Assembly: GCA_934045075.1 (NCBI GenBank)
Contig: OW203747.1
Location: forward strand, 12,057,894 to 12,121,893
Direction: 5' to 3'
Source: Yponomeuta sedellus
Taxonomy: Eukaryota > Arthropoda > Insecta > Lepidoptera > Yponomeutidae
DNA: 64,000 nt
This document shows positions 19,603-29,341 of the stretch, one piece after another (within the stretch, counting starts at the first letter, position 1; each line of letters begins with the position of its first letter). The notes below the pieces were generated by a model. It was not told the DNA's origin, did not search any database, and saw only the letters and a program-made list of their open reading frames with translations. The translations under genes were made by a program, and so were the position numbers.

Positions 19603-22410
19603 TTGCTAAGCAAATCTGACTCACTCACGATTAATCTGGTTGAACTAGCAGAACAGGAAAAAAATATCGATGTTTTATGCATTACAGAACACTTTATAAT
19701 GGCTGGATATGAAAATTTTCTGAAACTTCCAAACTACTCATTGGCATCTAGTTTTTGCAGAGCATCAAGTAAAAGAGGCGGAGCCTGCATAATAGTGAAT
19801 AACCTACATAAATGGAGAGAGATTCCTGATATAAGAAAGTTTGCAGTACCTAATGTATTTGAATGCTGTGCTATTGAATTAATTGATTATAAGATAATAA
19901 TAATTTACATTTACAGATTGAATAATTTAAATATATTTTTTGATCGATTAGAAAAAGTATTAACAATGACATCTAAGATTAACTGTAATGGCATTTTGGT
20001 TGCTGGAGATTTTAATATAGATGTGCTTAAAAATAATAATGCCACTCGAGATCTTGAATATTTGCTATTGAATTATGACCTAAAAATGGCTCTACGGCAG
20101 CCAACACGATTAATTAGTAAATTATGTATTGATAACTTTATGCATAATTATAAAAGGCCTTGTAAGACGGAAGTGTTGGAACTTGGTTTATCGAACCACA
20201 CAGCCCAATTAATTAAAATACCTGTGAAAAAAATTACTAAAATAAAATTTTGGCGCAAATTCACTAGAGATTACAGCAAAAACAACATAGATAAATTTGA
20301 AAAATACATAAAAAACATTTCATTTTCTGAAGTGTATAACTCTAATGAACCCGATTATGCATACGGTAACTTTATGGATATTTTTAAACTGCTTTATGAC
20401 CAATGTTTTCCACAAAAATTGACTATGATGAAAGTTATTACTAAGCCAAAATGGATATCAAAGGGTATAAGACTATGCACAAAAAGAAAGAGAGACCTAT
20501 TATGGAAGTATAGAATGAAACCTGACGAAACCAATAAATCAAAATATTATACATACGCTAAATTATTAAAGAAAATTATAAGACTGACACAACGCGCTCA
20601 AAACGACCATAAAATAAATATGTCACAGAACAAAGCGAAAACTGCATGGCAAGTGATTAATAAATCGAGACCGAATATACCAAGAGAATCCATAGCTAAA
20701 ATTAAAATTAATGGCTATGAAATCACTAACCCGAAAGAAATTGCTTGTGCGTTTAATAATTATTTTGTGGATAAAATAAAACCCGTACCAGAAGCTGGTA
20801 AAAAAATAACATCAGGTATTGATAAACCACAAAAATCTATGTTCATGCCTCCTAGCACACCCGGGCATATTTTTAAAATTATAAATAATTTGAAAAATAC
20901 GAATAGTGTAGGTTTCGATGGTATTATTACTAAAATTATTAAAGTTGTAAACAAATACATATGCCATCCTCTAAGTCACATAATCAATTTAAGTATATTA
21001 AATGGAACTTTCCCAAAAGACCTCAAAGTTACTGTTGTAAAACCTTTATTTAAAAAAGAAAATAGAGAACTGATGGAATTCTATCGACCTATTGCACTAA
21101 TATCTATTTTCTCTAAAGTAATAGAGAAATACCTGTACAATGAAATTAATAAATACTTTGAAATAAATAATATGTTATGTAATGAGCAGAAAGGCTTTAG
21201 ACAAAACAAAACAATTAATTTGGCTGTTTACGAATTTATAAAAAATGTGATCTGTGCGGTAGACAAAAGAACCCCTGTGTGTGCCATATACTGCGATATG
21301 ACACAGGCGTTTGATTACGTAGACCACAAAATTCTAGCCAGTAAACTCGAAGCTTACGGAATAAGGGGCAACATTTTAGATCTATTGATTTCTTACCTTT
21401 CTGATCGGAAACAATTAACAGAAGTATCAAAGATCGATCTCAAAACAAAAAAAGAAGTAATGTACAGATCCGAATTCCGTAATTTAAGATACGGAGTGCC
21501 ACAAGGCAGCGTATTAGGCCCTCTGTTGTTTATTATATATATAAATGATCTACCAAAAGCAACCTCTCAACCAATGACATTATTTGCTGATGATAGTACA
21601 GTGACAATAAAAAAAAACATGGACATAAATCATTATAAATCTGACGTAAACAATTCTTTGACATCAATAATATCGTGGCTTGAAAATAACAATTTAAAAA
21701 TTAATTTAAGTAAAACAAATATAATGCATTTTAATCAAAGACCAAAAAATCCTTCTGACATTAAATTAAGTTATCAAAATGTAATAATAAATGAAGTGGA
21801 AACTGCCCGTTTCCTAGGCCTAACAATTGATAGACAATTGAACTGGAAACACCACATCGATGAATTAAGTAAAAAAGTTAGTAGTTCTGCTTATATTCTT
21901 TTCAAACTAAGTTCATCAGTTAGTACAGATACATTACTTGCAGCATATCATGGCCTCGCTGAATCTGTATTTAGATATGGCATTATCTTTTGGGGAAACT
22001 CAACAAACAAAGAAATAGCTTTTAAAATGCAAAAACGCTGTATACGTTCAATGTTTCACATTAAACCCATTGACACCTGCAGACATCTATTTGTGACACA
22101 CCGTATTCTAACACTTCCGGCTTTATACATATTTGAAGTAGCTGTGTTCGTAAAAAGTAACCCTGAACTGTTTCCACGTCTGTCTGCAACGGTAATCAGA
22201 AACAGACGTGATGAAAGTAAATTACGTTTACAGCCGGCGAAGACAGCTTTATTGGGCAAAAGCATCATATGCATGGCTCCTATAATATATAATAAAATAC
22301 CATTAAGTTATAAACAATTAGATACTAATTTATTTAAGATAAGGTTAAAAAAAATGTTAATTGACAAATGTTATTATAATCTCAATGAATTTCTAAATGA
22401 CAAATTTTAA
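19603..22410 (+). CDS. LINE-J ORF2, endonuclease/reverse transcriptase
   Basis: 935 codons counted from a TTG at 19603. The frame is open upstream at least to about 19545, including ILHQNIAGLLSKSD, the usual start of the endonuclease domain, so the true start is uncertain and no ATG is near. Residues 1-220: apurinic-type endonuclease (LCITEHF, VAGDFNID, CIDNFMHN); the last conserved motif reads SNH where SDH is usual. Residues about 420-730: reverse transcriptase (YRPIALISIFSKVIEKY, GVPQGSVLGPLLFIIYINDL, FADD at 661-664). The C-terminus ends with AAYHGLAESVFRYGIIFWG and similar jockey/CR1 sequence. There are no internal stops. The SNH change may affect DNA cutting. Confidence 0.85.
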   Translation: MLSKSDSLTINLVELAEQEKNIDVLCITEHFIMAGYENFLKLPNYSLASSFCRASSKRGGACIIVNNLHKWREIPDIRKFAVPNVFECCAIELIDYKIIIIYIYRLNNLNIFFDRLEKVLTMTSKINCNGILVAGDFNIDVLKNNNATRDLEYLLLNYDLKMALRQPTRLISKLCIDNFMHNYKRPCKTEVLELGLSNHTAQLIKIPVKKITKIKFWRKFTRDYSKNNIDKFEKYIKNISFSEVYNSNEPDYAYGNFMDIFKLLYDQCFPQKLTMMKVITKPKWISKGIRLCTKRKRDLLWKYRMKPDETNKSKYYTYAKLLKKIIRLTQRAQNDHKINMSQNKAKTAWQVINKSRPNIPRESIAKIKINGYEITNPKEIACAFNNYFVDKIKPVPEAGKKITSGIDKPQKSMFMPPSTPGHIFKIINNLKNTNSVGFDGIITKIIKVVNKYICHPLSHIINLSILNGTFPKDLKVTVVKPLFKKENRELMEFYRPIALISIFSKVIEKYLYNEINKYFEINNMLCNEQKGFRQNKTINLAVYEFIKNVICAVDKRTPVCAIYCDMTQAFDYVDHKILASKLEAYGIRGNILDLLISYLSDRKQLTEVSKIDLKTKKEVMYRSEFRNLRYGVPQGSVLGPLLFIIYINDLPKATSQPMTLFADDSTVTIKKNMDINHYKSDVNNSLTSIISWLENNNLKINLSKTNIMHFNQRPKNPSDIKLSYQNVIINEVETARFLGLTIDRQLNWKHHIDELSKKVSSSAYILFKLSSSVSTDTLLAAYHGLAESVFRYGIIFWGNSTNKEIAFKMQKRCIRSMFHIKPIDTCRHLFVTHRILTLPALYIFEVAVFVKSNPELFPRLSATVIRNRRDESKLRLQPAKTALLGKSIICMAPIIYNKIPLSYKQLDTNLFKIRLKKMLIDKCYYNLNEFLNDKF

Positions 22411-22639
22411 TCTGACATTGTATTTCGACATACTTTTTATGACTTGATGTTGATGGCGAGCCTCTCCTATTTGCACGCTACTCTCGGCAAAACATGTTGG
22501 ACCAAAATGTATATGACGACAATGTTATAATTTAAGACCTTGATAATGCATGTTACTTTAATATTATTGACACATGTTTAAGCAAATAAATATATCTTTA
22601 TCTTTATCTTTATCGGGTACACTTATCGTCATATTTTGA

Positions 22640-22820
22640 ACGGTCCCGAGGTCCCGGGTTCCAATCCCGGCTGGGAACAAAAAAAAAGCCCAGGTCTTGG
22701 ATATTTAGGTACATGTTTGTGTTGTCGTTGTTTCTGGTTCCCACGACACAGGGTATCCTTGTGTGGGGCCAGAAGCAATGTATGTGCTTGTATGTAAATT
22801 TATGTTACGTTACGTTAATT
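22640..22820 (+). repeat. RD SINE, 5'-truncated
   Basis: Begins in the T arm (gaggtcccgggttccaatcc), followed by the RD body (ttgtttctggttcccacgac, gccagaagcaatgtatgtgc). The A box is missing. Confidence 0.7.
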
Positions 22821-23145
22821 CACACAATATATTTAGAAATTGTAGCCTATGTGTTATTCTGATGTAATACGAGCTACGAGCTCGTATATTATTGTAACGT
22901 TTCATTAAGACCCTTTGTCTTAATATGTCAATAAATGCATTCTATTCTTCTTCTTCTTCTTCTTCAAAAAATACATTTAGTAGTTTTTACGTCAAAGAGT
23001 AACAAACATCCATCCATTCATACTTACAAACTTTCGCGTTTGCAATATTAGTAAGGAAGTAAGGCAATATCGATACCCTTTTGTATCGTGGAGAGTATAC
23101 ATGAAATCGTAACAAAATAATGCTTATCTTTTACAGAAACTCACG

Positions 23146-23998
23146 ATGCTGCCTATACTGCTTCTCTTCCTGTTATCTGTGAACGGGGACGAGTCAGGAG
23201 AGCATACTATTAAATGCCCTTACGTATATGAAAAACAATTTTACTACCAGCGCTCAACTATATATACTTACAATATCCGGCACCCCGACCTGCCTGGTCG
23301 TGGAATCAAACTCCGAAGATCTATACTTCACCCTAGAAGACCATGTGACGCCACGAAACGTCTCAGATCCACTAGAAATGGACGCGTACGAACTAAAGAA
23401 AGGCGTAGCTACTAAAATAGCAAACGTTCCACGGGCTAAAGCCACGGTCATAAACACGATTAATGATCAAGTCTACGTTGCTGGCAAGGGAGGACTTTAC
23501 GTAGTAAACGAGACGAATAAAGCTAACTTTGTGGACTATGCCGATCTGGATATACTAGAAATCACCCAACCTCACAACAAAAATTACTTTTACGCTATCG
23601 TCGACTCCCGGGTGGTACGTTTAACTACGAAGGAGCAGCATGAAGTGCAGGTTGTAGAGAATATTCCCCGGGCTTGCATATTAGCTGTCGACAGTGAAGA
23701 TAATATATACTTCCACTGTGATTCCCTGGGGGTTCAGGTCCTCCACAGAGGCTTCAAACAGCCTATAAAATTTATTGGCATTCCTGTGGATGATGTTAAC
23801 GCTCTAGCCGTGGACGATGACGGTCAAGTGGTGGCCGCTGCGACTGGCGGACTGTACCATTTAAGACCTGACAATATAATTCCTCGGAAACTAATGGATT
23901 TGGACTTTGAGCCGACCGGGCTAGCTTTTAGTGGGCAGGATATCTATATTGCTAATGACAACACAATTTACAAATACTCCAGGGAGAATTGCGATTAA
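23146..23998 (+). pseudogene. Ommochrome-binding protein-like, copy 2 (frameshifted)
   Basis: Closest to copy 1 (for example GLYHLRPDNIIPRKLMDLDF). The start at 23146 opens a signal peptide (LPILLLFLLSVNG) 9 bases after a strong acceptor (cttatcttttacag, ends 23136). The first frame reads to CPYVYEKQFYYQRSTI and is then lost. From 23267 the homologous sequence continues in another frame (LTISGTPTCLVVESNSEDLY) without stops to TAA 23996-23998. Alignment to copy 1 places the cause at 23260-23266: ATATATA where ATA is expected, that is four extra bases (TATA). Removing four bases gives 282 codons plus stop, matching copy 1. The rest of the frame is clean, so the break is young or a sequencing error. 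Starting at the internal ATG 23228 would lose the signal peptide and use the wrong frame for the first residues. AATAAA overlaps the stop region at 23997. Confidence 0.8.
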
Positions 23999-24151
23999 TA
24001 AATACAGACTTCATGCACTGCCTTGCACTACTGCACTGAAAAGAATTAATAAAATTTGACCTGTATTGAAGTCGCTTAAGTTTTTGTTTATTTTATATAT
24101 AATAATATGTATTTATTCACTGAAAACAGTGCAAAATTACATCATTAGTTT

Positions 24152-24376
24152 AAAAACCTATTTAGAGGCTAAAAATTTCACCCATGCCGGGATTCGAACC
24201 TGCAACCTCTGGCTACCAATTGAGCGAGCCTCTACCAATTGAGTGAGAGCGCTGGCACGGATAGCCAGAGGTTGCGGGTTCGAATCCCGGCATGGGTGAA
24301 ATGTTTAGCCTCTAAATAGGTTTTTAAATTTGTCCTTAGCACGGGTTAGTGCATAAAAAATAAAAAAAATAGTATA
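24152..24376 (+). mobile_element. RA foldback with 11-bp TSD
   Basis: Direct repeats atcattagttt at 24141-24151 and 24377-24387. An antisense half starting at E1 runs to ctctggctacc, then a scrambled centre (accaattgagcgagcctcta), then a sense half ending in the E2 tail (aaaaaatagtata). It lies 150 bp past copy 2. Confidence 0.85.
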
Positions 24377-24483
24377 ATCATTAGTTTGCCAAACTGCTAT
24401 TTCTGTTTTATTTCTGTTCCACATTTTTTTGTTATATAGAAGTAAATAAAAGTAGGTAAATAAGATATATTTATAGAACTTAG

Positions 24484-24827
24484 AAGTAGAATTAATGCAG
24501 TAGAAATCAGGTCCTTGAGAAGTATGTGTACTTACTTTGAATGCCAGGAGAACGTTGTGGACTGAAAGAGGATGTAGTGACTAGAATTGAGAAAGGAATG
24601 TTGCGTTGGTTTAGACATGTGGAGAGAATGAAGGAAGAAAGATTGACGAAACAAATATATTGCGAGTGTGAGTGGAAGGGCTGGTAAGGGACGTCCCAGA
24701 CGGACATACATCGACCAAATAGAGGATGTATTAGCAAAGGGGAAGATAAAAAGTACTCGGAACCGGCGTAGTGCATGCAACGACTTATGAACGTTGATGA
24801 AGCGAAGATGATCTGTCAGGATCGTGG
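24484..24827 (+). mobile_element. LINE-R 3' fragment
   Basis: Matches the LINE-R end in sense: gaatgaaggaagaaagattg, then the block for GRPRRTYIDQI and CMQRLMNVDEAK, stopping at 'gatcgtgg' before the usual terminus. Several frameshifts. Confidence 0.65.
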
Positions 24828-24879
24828 CTCTCTCTCTCTCAATATTATTGGGCATTGTATACGTTTCTTTAGTTTTTCA

Positions 24880-25035
24880 TGCAAGAGGTCCCGGGTTCGA
24901 ATCCCGGCTGGAAACAAAAAGAAAACCCCAGGTCTTGGATGTTTACATGTTAGTGATGTCGTTGTTTCTGGTTCCTACAACACAGGGCCTAGTGTGGGGC
25001 CAGAAGCAATGTATGTGCCTGTATGTTAATGTTAT
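24880..25035 (+). repeat. RD SINE, 5'-truncated
   Basis: Begins gcaagaggtcccgggttcga and continues through the RD body to gccagaagcaatgtatgtgc. Confidence 0.7.
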
Positions 25036-25044
25036 GTTATGGTT

Positions 25045-25150
25045 AGTAAACTCCTTGTAGATATATTAAGATTGCCTGGGACGCGGTTCAAAAATTGTGT
25101 TAATTATAGATAGATAGTTAGTTATATAGATAGAGAACACTTTATTGCAC
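25045..25150. repeat. LINE fragments (CR1-like C-terminus; LINE-Z tail)
   Basis: gtagatatattaagattgcc followed by tgggacgcggttcaaa encodes the DILRLPGTRFK type C-terminal motif and matches 61206 onward. Next comes a - strand LINE-Z tail (gatagatagttag, gagaacactttattgcac). Confidence 0.5.
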
Positions 25151-25262
25151 GAACAGAAAAAATAATACAACCATGATTTTTTACTTTGTGTACTTGTCGT
25201 TATCGACCCTTGTATGTCCCCACTGCTGGGGCACGGGTCTCTTCCTGCATCGCAGGAAGGTT

Positions 25263-25531
25263 GGAACGTTTTATAACTTTTATAATAAATAAATAAATAA
25301 ACTCTGGAACGACTTCAGGTGTGATTTTATTTGTAGATTTATAGTAACTTTAAAACAGAAAACTGGATAAAAACGGAGAAGCAGGTAAAAAGTCAGATCT
25401 GGTCAAAGGGTAAAGTAGTAGTGGTGAAAAATGAGTGAAATCGAAGAATGTGTGACGTACATAATTTAAATATTTGAAAATGATAGATGGAAAAAGAAAT
25501 AAAAATGGTGTGAAGAGGTTTGCACCGTTAC
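25263..25531. mobile_element. ~269-bp insertion in RB, unclassified
   Basis: Flanked by aaggtt at 25257-25262 and 25532-25537. Its left side holds (ataa)n, aataaataaataaataa, which could be the tail of a retroposon on the - strand. No coding sequence. Confidence 0.5.
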
Positions 25532-25590
25532 AAGGTTAGGCCATACTCCACCACGGGGGCCAAGTCCGGGTTGGTGGAGGATTGTAAGAC

Positions 25591-26495
25591 AAGGGGTGCG
25601 ATGCCAGATTACCTCCCCGTGTGCCCTTCCGCTTCCGTTCCTACTGATTCATCTTGAACCAGTGGGAAGGGTAAGTGGCAAGGACCGGTGCACCCTGGGT
25701 GCTTGTCAGTAACTTCTCTTTATGGGATCTTGCTGGCCAGCGGCGAAAAATCTGGCGAGAGGGGTCGCGTGGGCCCTGTTTTACCCTGTGGAGCGGGACC
25801 CAGGCGACCAACCGACTGATGGACCGACTGGGGGGGGCGCCGCTGCGCGGAAGCGCGCGCGCTTCGTACCAGTCGGACCAGAGTGGACGCCGGGTCGCGG
25901 AGGGTCGGGGGACCCTCCGCTTCCATCACGGCGGGCCGGAGGGCGCCCTTGCGTGTTCCGAGGGTACCTTCTGGCACGGAGGGGGCCCGCACGGTCGCTC
26001 ACCGCCTTCTCTGCTTTCAGAGAGGCGCAGGTGGACGACGCGATGGGCCTCGCGTGTGGGACGTGTGGGGGCCAACAGCACATTGGCCCCCATGCGCCCC
26101 AACAAGGAGGTGCGCCGACCTCCTCTAATCCCATTGGACCAGATAACGATGGGATGTAGGGGGCGGCGCGTTGGGGCGTGTGGTGGCCAAGGTCGTTTGC
26201 ACTTGGCCACTATGCGCTCCAACGAAGAGATGCGGCGTTTTCTAGCCCCGTCGTCGAGCACCGACGGGGCAGGGGACGCCGCCGAAGGAGTACCCAAAAG
26301 GGCGCCCGCAGACGGGGTCACGGAAGTGTACGTAAGCGTCCCCGTGGCCCCGTCCTTTGCGGTGCGGAGGAACACCCCAGGAGTTTTAGTCGGTATACCG
26401 CCCTTTTCAGGGCGGGGAGTCCGACATAACCACTGTGCTCCCCCGAGCCGGTGGTACCCGTAATTGGGGTTTCTCCTGGGTAACAAAAAGAAAAA
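25591..26495 (+). mobile_element. GC-rich 905-bp insertion in RB, probable 5'-truncated LINE
   Basis: Flanked by ggattgtaagac (25579-25590) and ggattataagac (26496-26507), a 12-bp target duplication with one change. The insert ends in an A-rich tail (acaaaaagaaaaa). The interior is very GC-rich, with overlapping long frames on both strands (262 codons at 25675-26463 on +, 186 on -) that reflect composition and show no conserved domain that I recognise. The design fits a non-LTR element 3' UTR; the clade is uncertain (R1-like GC content is one possibility). Confidence 0.55.
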
Positions 26496-26649
26496 GGATT
26501 ATAAGACAGTGGCGGGCCTTACTGTCAGAAGTTATCAAGCCGCCCATAAGGCCTCTGACATGGCTTAGCTGGCACAACGCCTGTTGTTGCTTAACCAAGT
26601 GATTCCCATAACTTGGTTCGCCTAGGCCACGAGCGCTTCGCTTCGCTTG

Positions 26650-27185
26650 TGAACATGTACTTTGTGCCAAAAGGGTTACTATAATATAAATTATTATTTA
26701 GATGACAATGATGTCATCTAAATAATTTAAATACAATAATTAACCTAAATAATGATTTGCAAGTGAAGCCAGTACAATGAACGACTTCTAGCTTTTATAA
26801 TAATTATGGAAACTCTGTTAATTAAGAACTTTGAAAACACTAAGTATATAGATTATTTTGTCCATTTTTTCTCCAAGATTATCTTGATTTTGAAATGGAC
26901 ACCTAGTTAGACTGGTAACGTTCATTAATTAAAACTGTTTTTATACGGATTTATGCTCGTTTATTACATTTTTACAATTTTCCAACGTTTCGGCACTTTT
27001 TCAGGTGCCGTGGTCCCGGATGACTCAGTCATCCGGGACCACGGCACCTGAAAAAGTGCCGAATTATGTCGTAAAGTAGACATAATTAAAGTCGTAAAGT
27101 TTTAATTATGTCTACTGCTCGTGTTAACCTTAGAAAACGTTCATTAAACCGCAGTTTCTGCGCTAATTTGAATAAAATCTTTTCG
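26650..27185 (+). mobile_element. CR1-like LINE 3' end, interrupted by a palindromic retroposon
   Basis: ttgtgccaaaagggttacta, then the 3' UTR (ttttctccaagattatcttg, then gaaatggacacctag), match 61270-61560. The copy is split at cgttcattaa by the insertion at 26929-27135 and resumes with accgcagtttctgcgc. Confidence 0.65.
26929..27135. mobile_element. Palindromic 207-bp insertion with 12-bp TSD
   Basis: Direct repeats aacgttcattaa at 26917-26928 and 27136-27147. Inside, perfect 35-bp arms at 26989-27023 and 27029-27063 (ttcggcactttttcaggtgc onward) around CTCAG. A related non-palindromic sequence is at 46960-47050. Confidence 0.7.
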
Positions 27186-27517
27186 TTTCATTTCAATATG
27201 CTCTCACCCTAACAAAAGACAGATCTCTAACGGATATTGTCTAACACAATAGATCGCATGACTATTGGATTTATTTTCAGTTTACAAACATCTAAGCCAT
27301 AATATTATCAGAACGGTTTTTATATAAGTCCGTGGAAAGATCACACTCCTCATTACCAGAGTTCTAATTGAGTTGAAGTCGTATTTTTTTGTGAAATAGT
27401 AATTTCTGAGACAGGGATTAGAGGTAAGAATTAATTTCCAATATAATTTTACTTCGTTGTCTTGTGGTTTTCGCTATTTGAGCCGTTGTACGCAAGTAAG
27501 TAAGAAAGTAATTTATT

Positions 27518-27853
27518 TTAAATACCTATTTAGAGGCTAAAAATTCCACCCATGCCGAGATTCGAACCCGCAACCTCTGGCTATCCGTGCCAGCGCTCTT
27601 TCCAGTCGCCCATTAGCACAGTTGAGCTAATGGGCGACTCACCGGCATCAGTGAAATTTCGAACCTCTTTACACTATTCACTGATTTCACTGACGCCGGT
27701 GAGTAGCCCATAAGCTCAGTTGGAAAGAGCGCTGGCACGGATAGCCAGAGGTTGCGGGTTCGAATCTCGGCATGGGTGGAATTTTTAGCCTCTAAATAGG
27801 TTTTTAAAATTGTCCTTAGCACGGGTTAGTGCATTAAAAATAAAAATAGTATA
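27518..27853 (+). mobile_element. RA foldback with 11-bp TSD
   Basis: Direct repeats agtaatttatt at 27507-27517 and 27854-27864. The antisense half starts at E1 (ttaaatacctatttagaggc) and includes tRNA-like and head sequence. A near-complete sense half follows and ends in the E2 tail. Both halves keep A and B boxes. Confidence 0.85.
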
Positions 27854-28139
27854 AGTAATTTATTGACAAAAACATACAATGTAACTTTCAATATGACTGT
27901 ATATACAGCTTTCTTACAATATACGTAACGTCCTGTCCTGACTCCTAAAGTAAGGTCACCTTTATCTTAGGAGTCAGTCCTATTGGTGCAATTAACGCTA
28001 TTTTTAACTACATGGGGCACACTAAAAGTTTTGCACTTCTAGCTAATCGGAACTATTTGAATTTTGAATGTTATATTTTTCGAAACGTTGCAACCTTCTT
28101 AGTAACAAAAAAACGATTAATGATTTCCCATTTGTCAAT

Positions 28140-28320
28140 TTTTATTGCCCGTGGGAGGGGGAACGGTCGGTGGGCGGACCAGCAGCCAGATGGTCAGATG
28201 ACCTAAGTAAAGTTGCCGGCAAACAGTGGATGAGACTAGCGCGAGACCGTGCTGGCTGGCATGGAAATGAAGAGGCCTATACCCAGCAGTGGGGATTACC
28301 GGGCTGATGATGATGATGAG
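28140..28320 (+). mobile_element. LINE-K C-terminal fragment
   Basis: Frame with SVGGPAARWSDDLSKVAGKQ, then WMRLARDRAGWHGNEEAY and TQQW, the standard end of RTE-like polyproteins in Lepidoptera, then a (GATGAT)n tail. Confidence 0.7.
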
Positions 28321-28459
28321 TAATTGTTTTTTATCACACATAAAAGTTCTACGTACGCAACGAAAATGGAATTAAGTCGAATTGAGCAGGGCTGGGAGAT
28401 CACTCCAGCCAGTATCTGCTTCCAGAAAGCCAGTGCACCAATGTTACTGCTGGCCTTTA

Positions 28460-28929
28460 AGGGCCAATTTCTGAATTGTGAATTTCGCTATGTAAATACT
28501 TAACTGGAGTGCTGTCTCTTCAAATTTCTCAGCTAAGAGCGTGACAGAACGTTACAGTGCTACACAAGAAATAAGTCTCGCGGATGTACCTGCGCAGATG
28601 ACCAAATTTTGGATGTGCGGCAAGTTGATCGACCAATCAGATAGTTTAATTTTATGGCAGGCCGCGCGCCTTTGTTGCTATTGGTTGATTCAACGTCATC
28701 GATGCAGGTGACTATTAGTTTGGCAATATTAGCGTGAGCGAAATAGGTAGTGCTACTGCGGCAATCAATTCTGCACCTTAACCGTATCGGTTAAAGATCA
28801 TGTTGAATATACTTATAACTTGAATAACTTCGGGTACTTTCGTTACACTTCTTCCTAGTCTGCGCGAACGTAGATTCCCGAAGGGACTTTTATGACGTGT
28901 AGTAAATTCTCAATTCAGAAATCGGCCCT
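28460..28929. mobile_element. MITE upstream of gene copy 3, ~26-bp inverted ends
   Basis: agggccaatttctgaattgt at the left is mirrored by caattcagaaatcggccct at the right. The inner 340 bp (28545-28900) recur inverted at 50588-50912. It sits about 415 bp before the start codon of copy 3, so it could supply or disturb promoter sequence. Confidence 0.65.
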
Positions 28930-29329
28930 ATATCGAAGTAATACCATGTTGTGAGGGATCACAATGTTTAAGAATATCGCAACGCAAATCGATGCTAGAT
29001 CATGTTTTTTAGCCAATGAAAAACATATAACTGAAAATTCGTTATCCCTGGACGAAAAACATACTTATCCCTGGTTTGTATGTAAGTTATATGTAAGTTA
29101 ATTGACTGTTACTTGGTTTTTCTGCGTGCACTTTCGCCTACTGACATCTGTTTAGAGTAGAGTAACAGATAGTGTACGAAAAACTGGGGATGAGTATGAG
29201 ATAAGTGAGTAAATGATAGGAAGATTGTGAGATTCCCAAATCAGAAACTGGAGATAAGTACGGCAGACTGTGTCGCTTCACCAGTTAATCTCGCTATCAT
29301 TATTTTCAGAAATCACCAAGACACTTGAC

Positions 29330-29341
29330 ATGAAACGTTGA
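29330..29341 (+). promoter_or_regulatory. Three-codon upstream ORF before gene copy 3
   Basis: ATG AAA CGT TGA ends two bases before the chosen start at 29344. It may lower translation of the main frame, or the main start may be weak. No data decide. Confidence 0.4.

Larger units (their letters stand above)
19136..22615 (+). mobile_element. LINE-J, CR1/jockey-type non-LTR retrotransposon, 5'-truncated
   Basis: Contains the end of an ORF1 with an SGNH-esterase-like tail, a 935-codon endonuclease/reverse transcriptase frame, a 200-bp 3' UTR and a tail of (ATCTTT)n at about 22590-22615. The 5' end is cut inside ORF1 next to Helitron-like sequence (ttactagctgatgcctgcga). No clear target duplication was found. 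The long open RT frame implies a relatively young copy. Confidence 0.85.
25195..26645 (+). repeat. RB repeat split by two insertions
   Basis: RB pieces at 25195-25262, 25532-25590 and 26508-26645 fit together in order. The first break falls after 'gcaggaaggtt', the second after 'ggattgtaagac'. The two inserts are listed separately. Confidence 0.75.

Noticed and set aside
23228..23998. Gene copy 2 starting at the internal ATG 23228
   Set aside because: The first dozen residues would be in the wrong frame for the family and the signal peptide would be lost. The upstream ATG with a matching signal peptide is clearly the ancestral start.
25675..26486. 262-codon + frame and 186-codon - frame in GC-rich DNA
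   Set aside because: Overlapping frames on both strands, no domain, no plausible start context, and the block is flanked by a target duplication with an A-rich end, so it is an inserted retroelement end.
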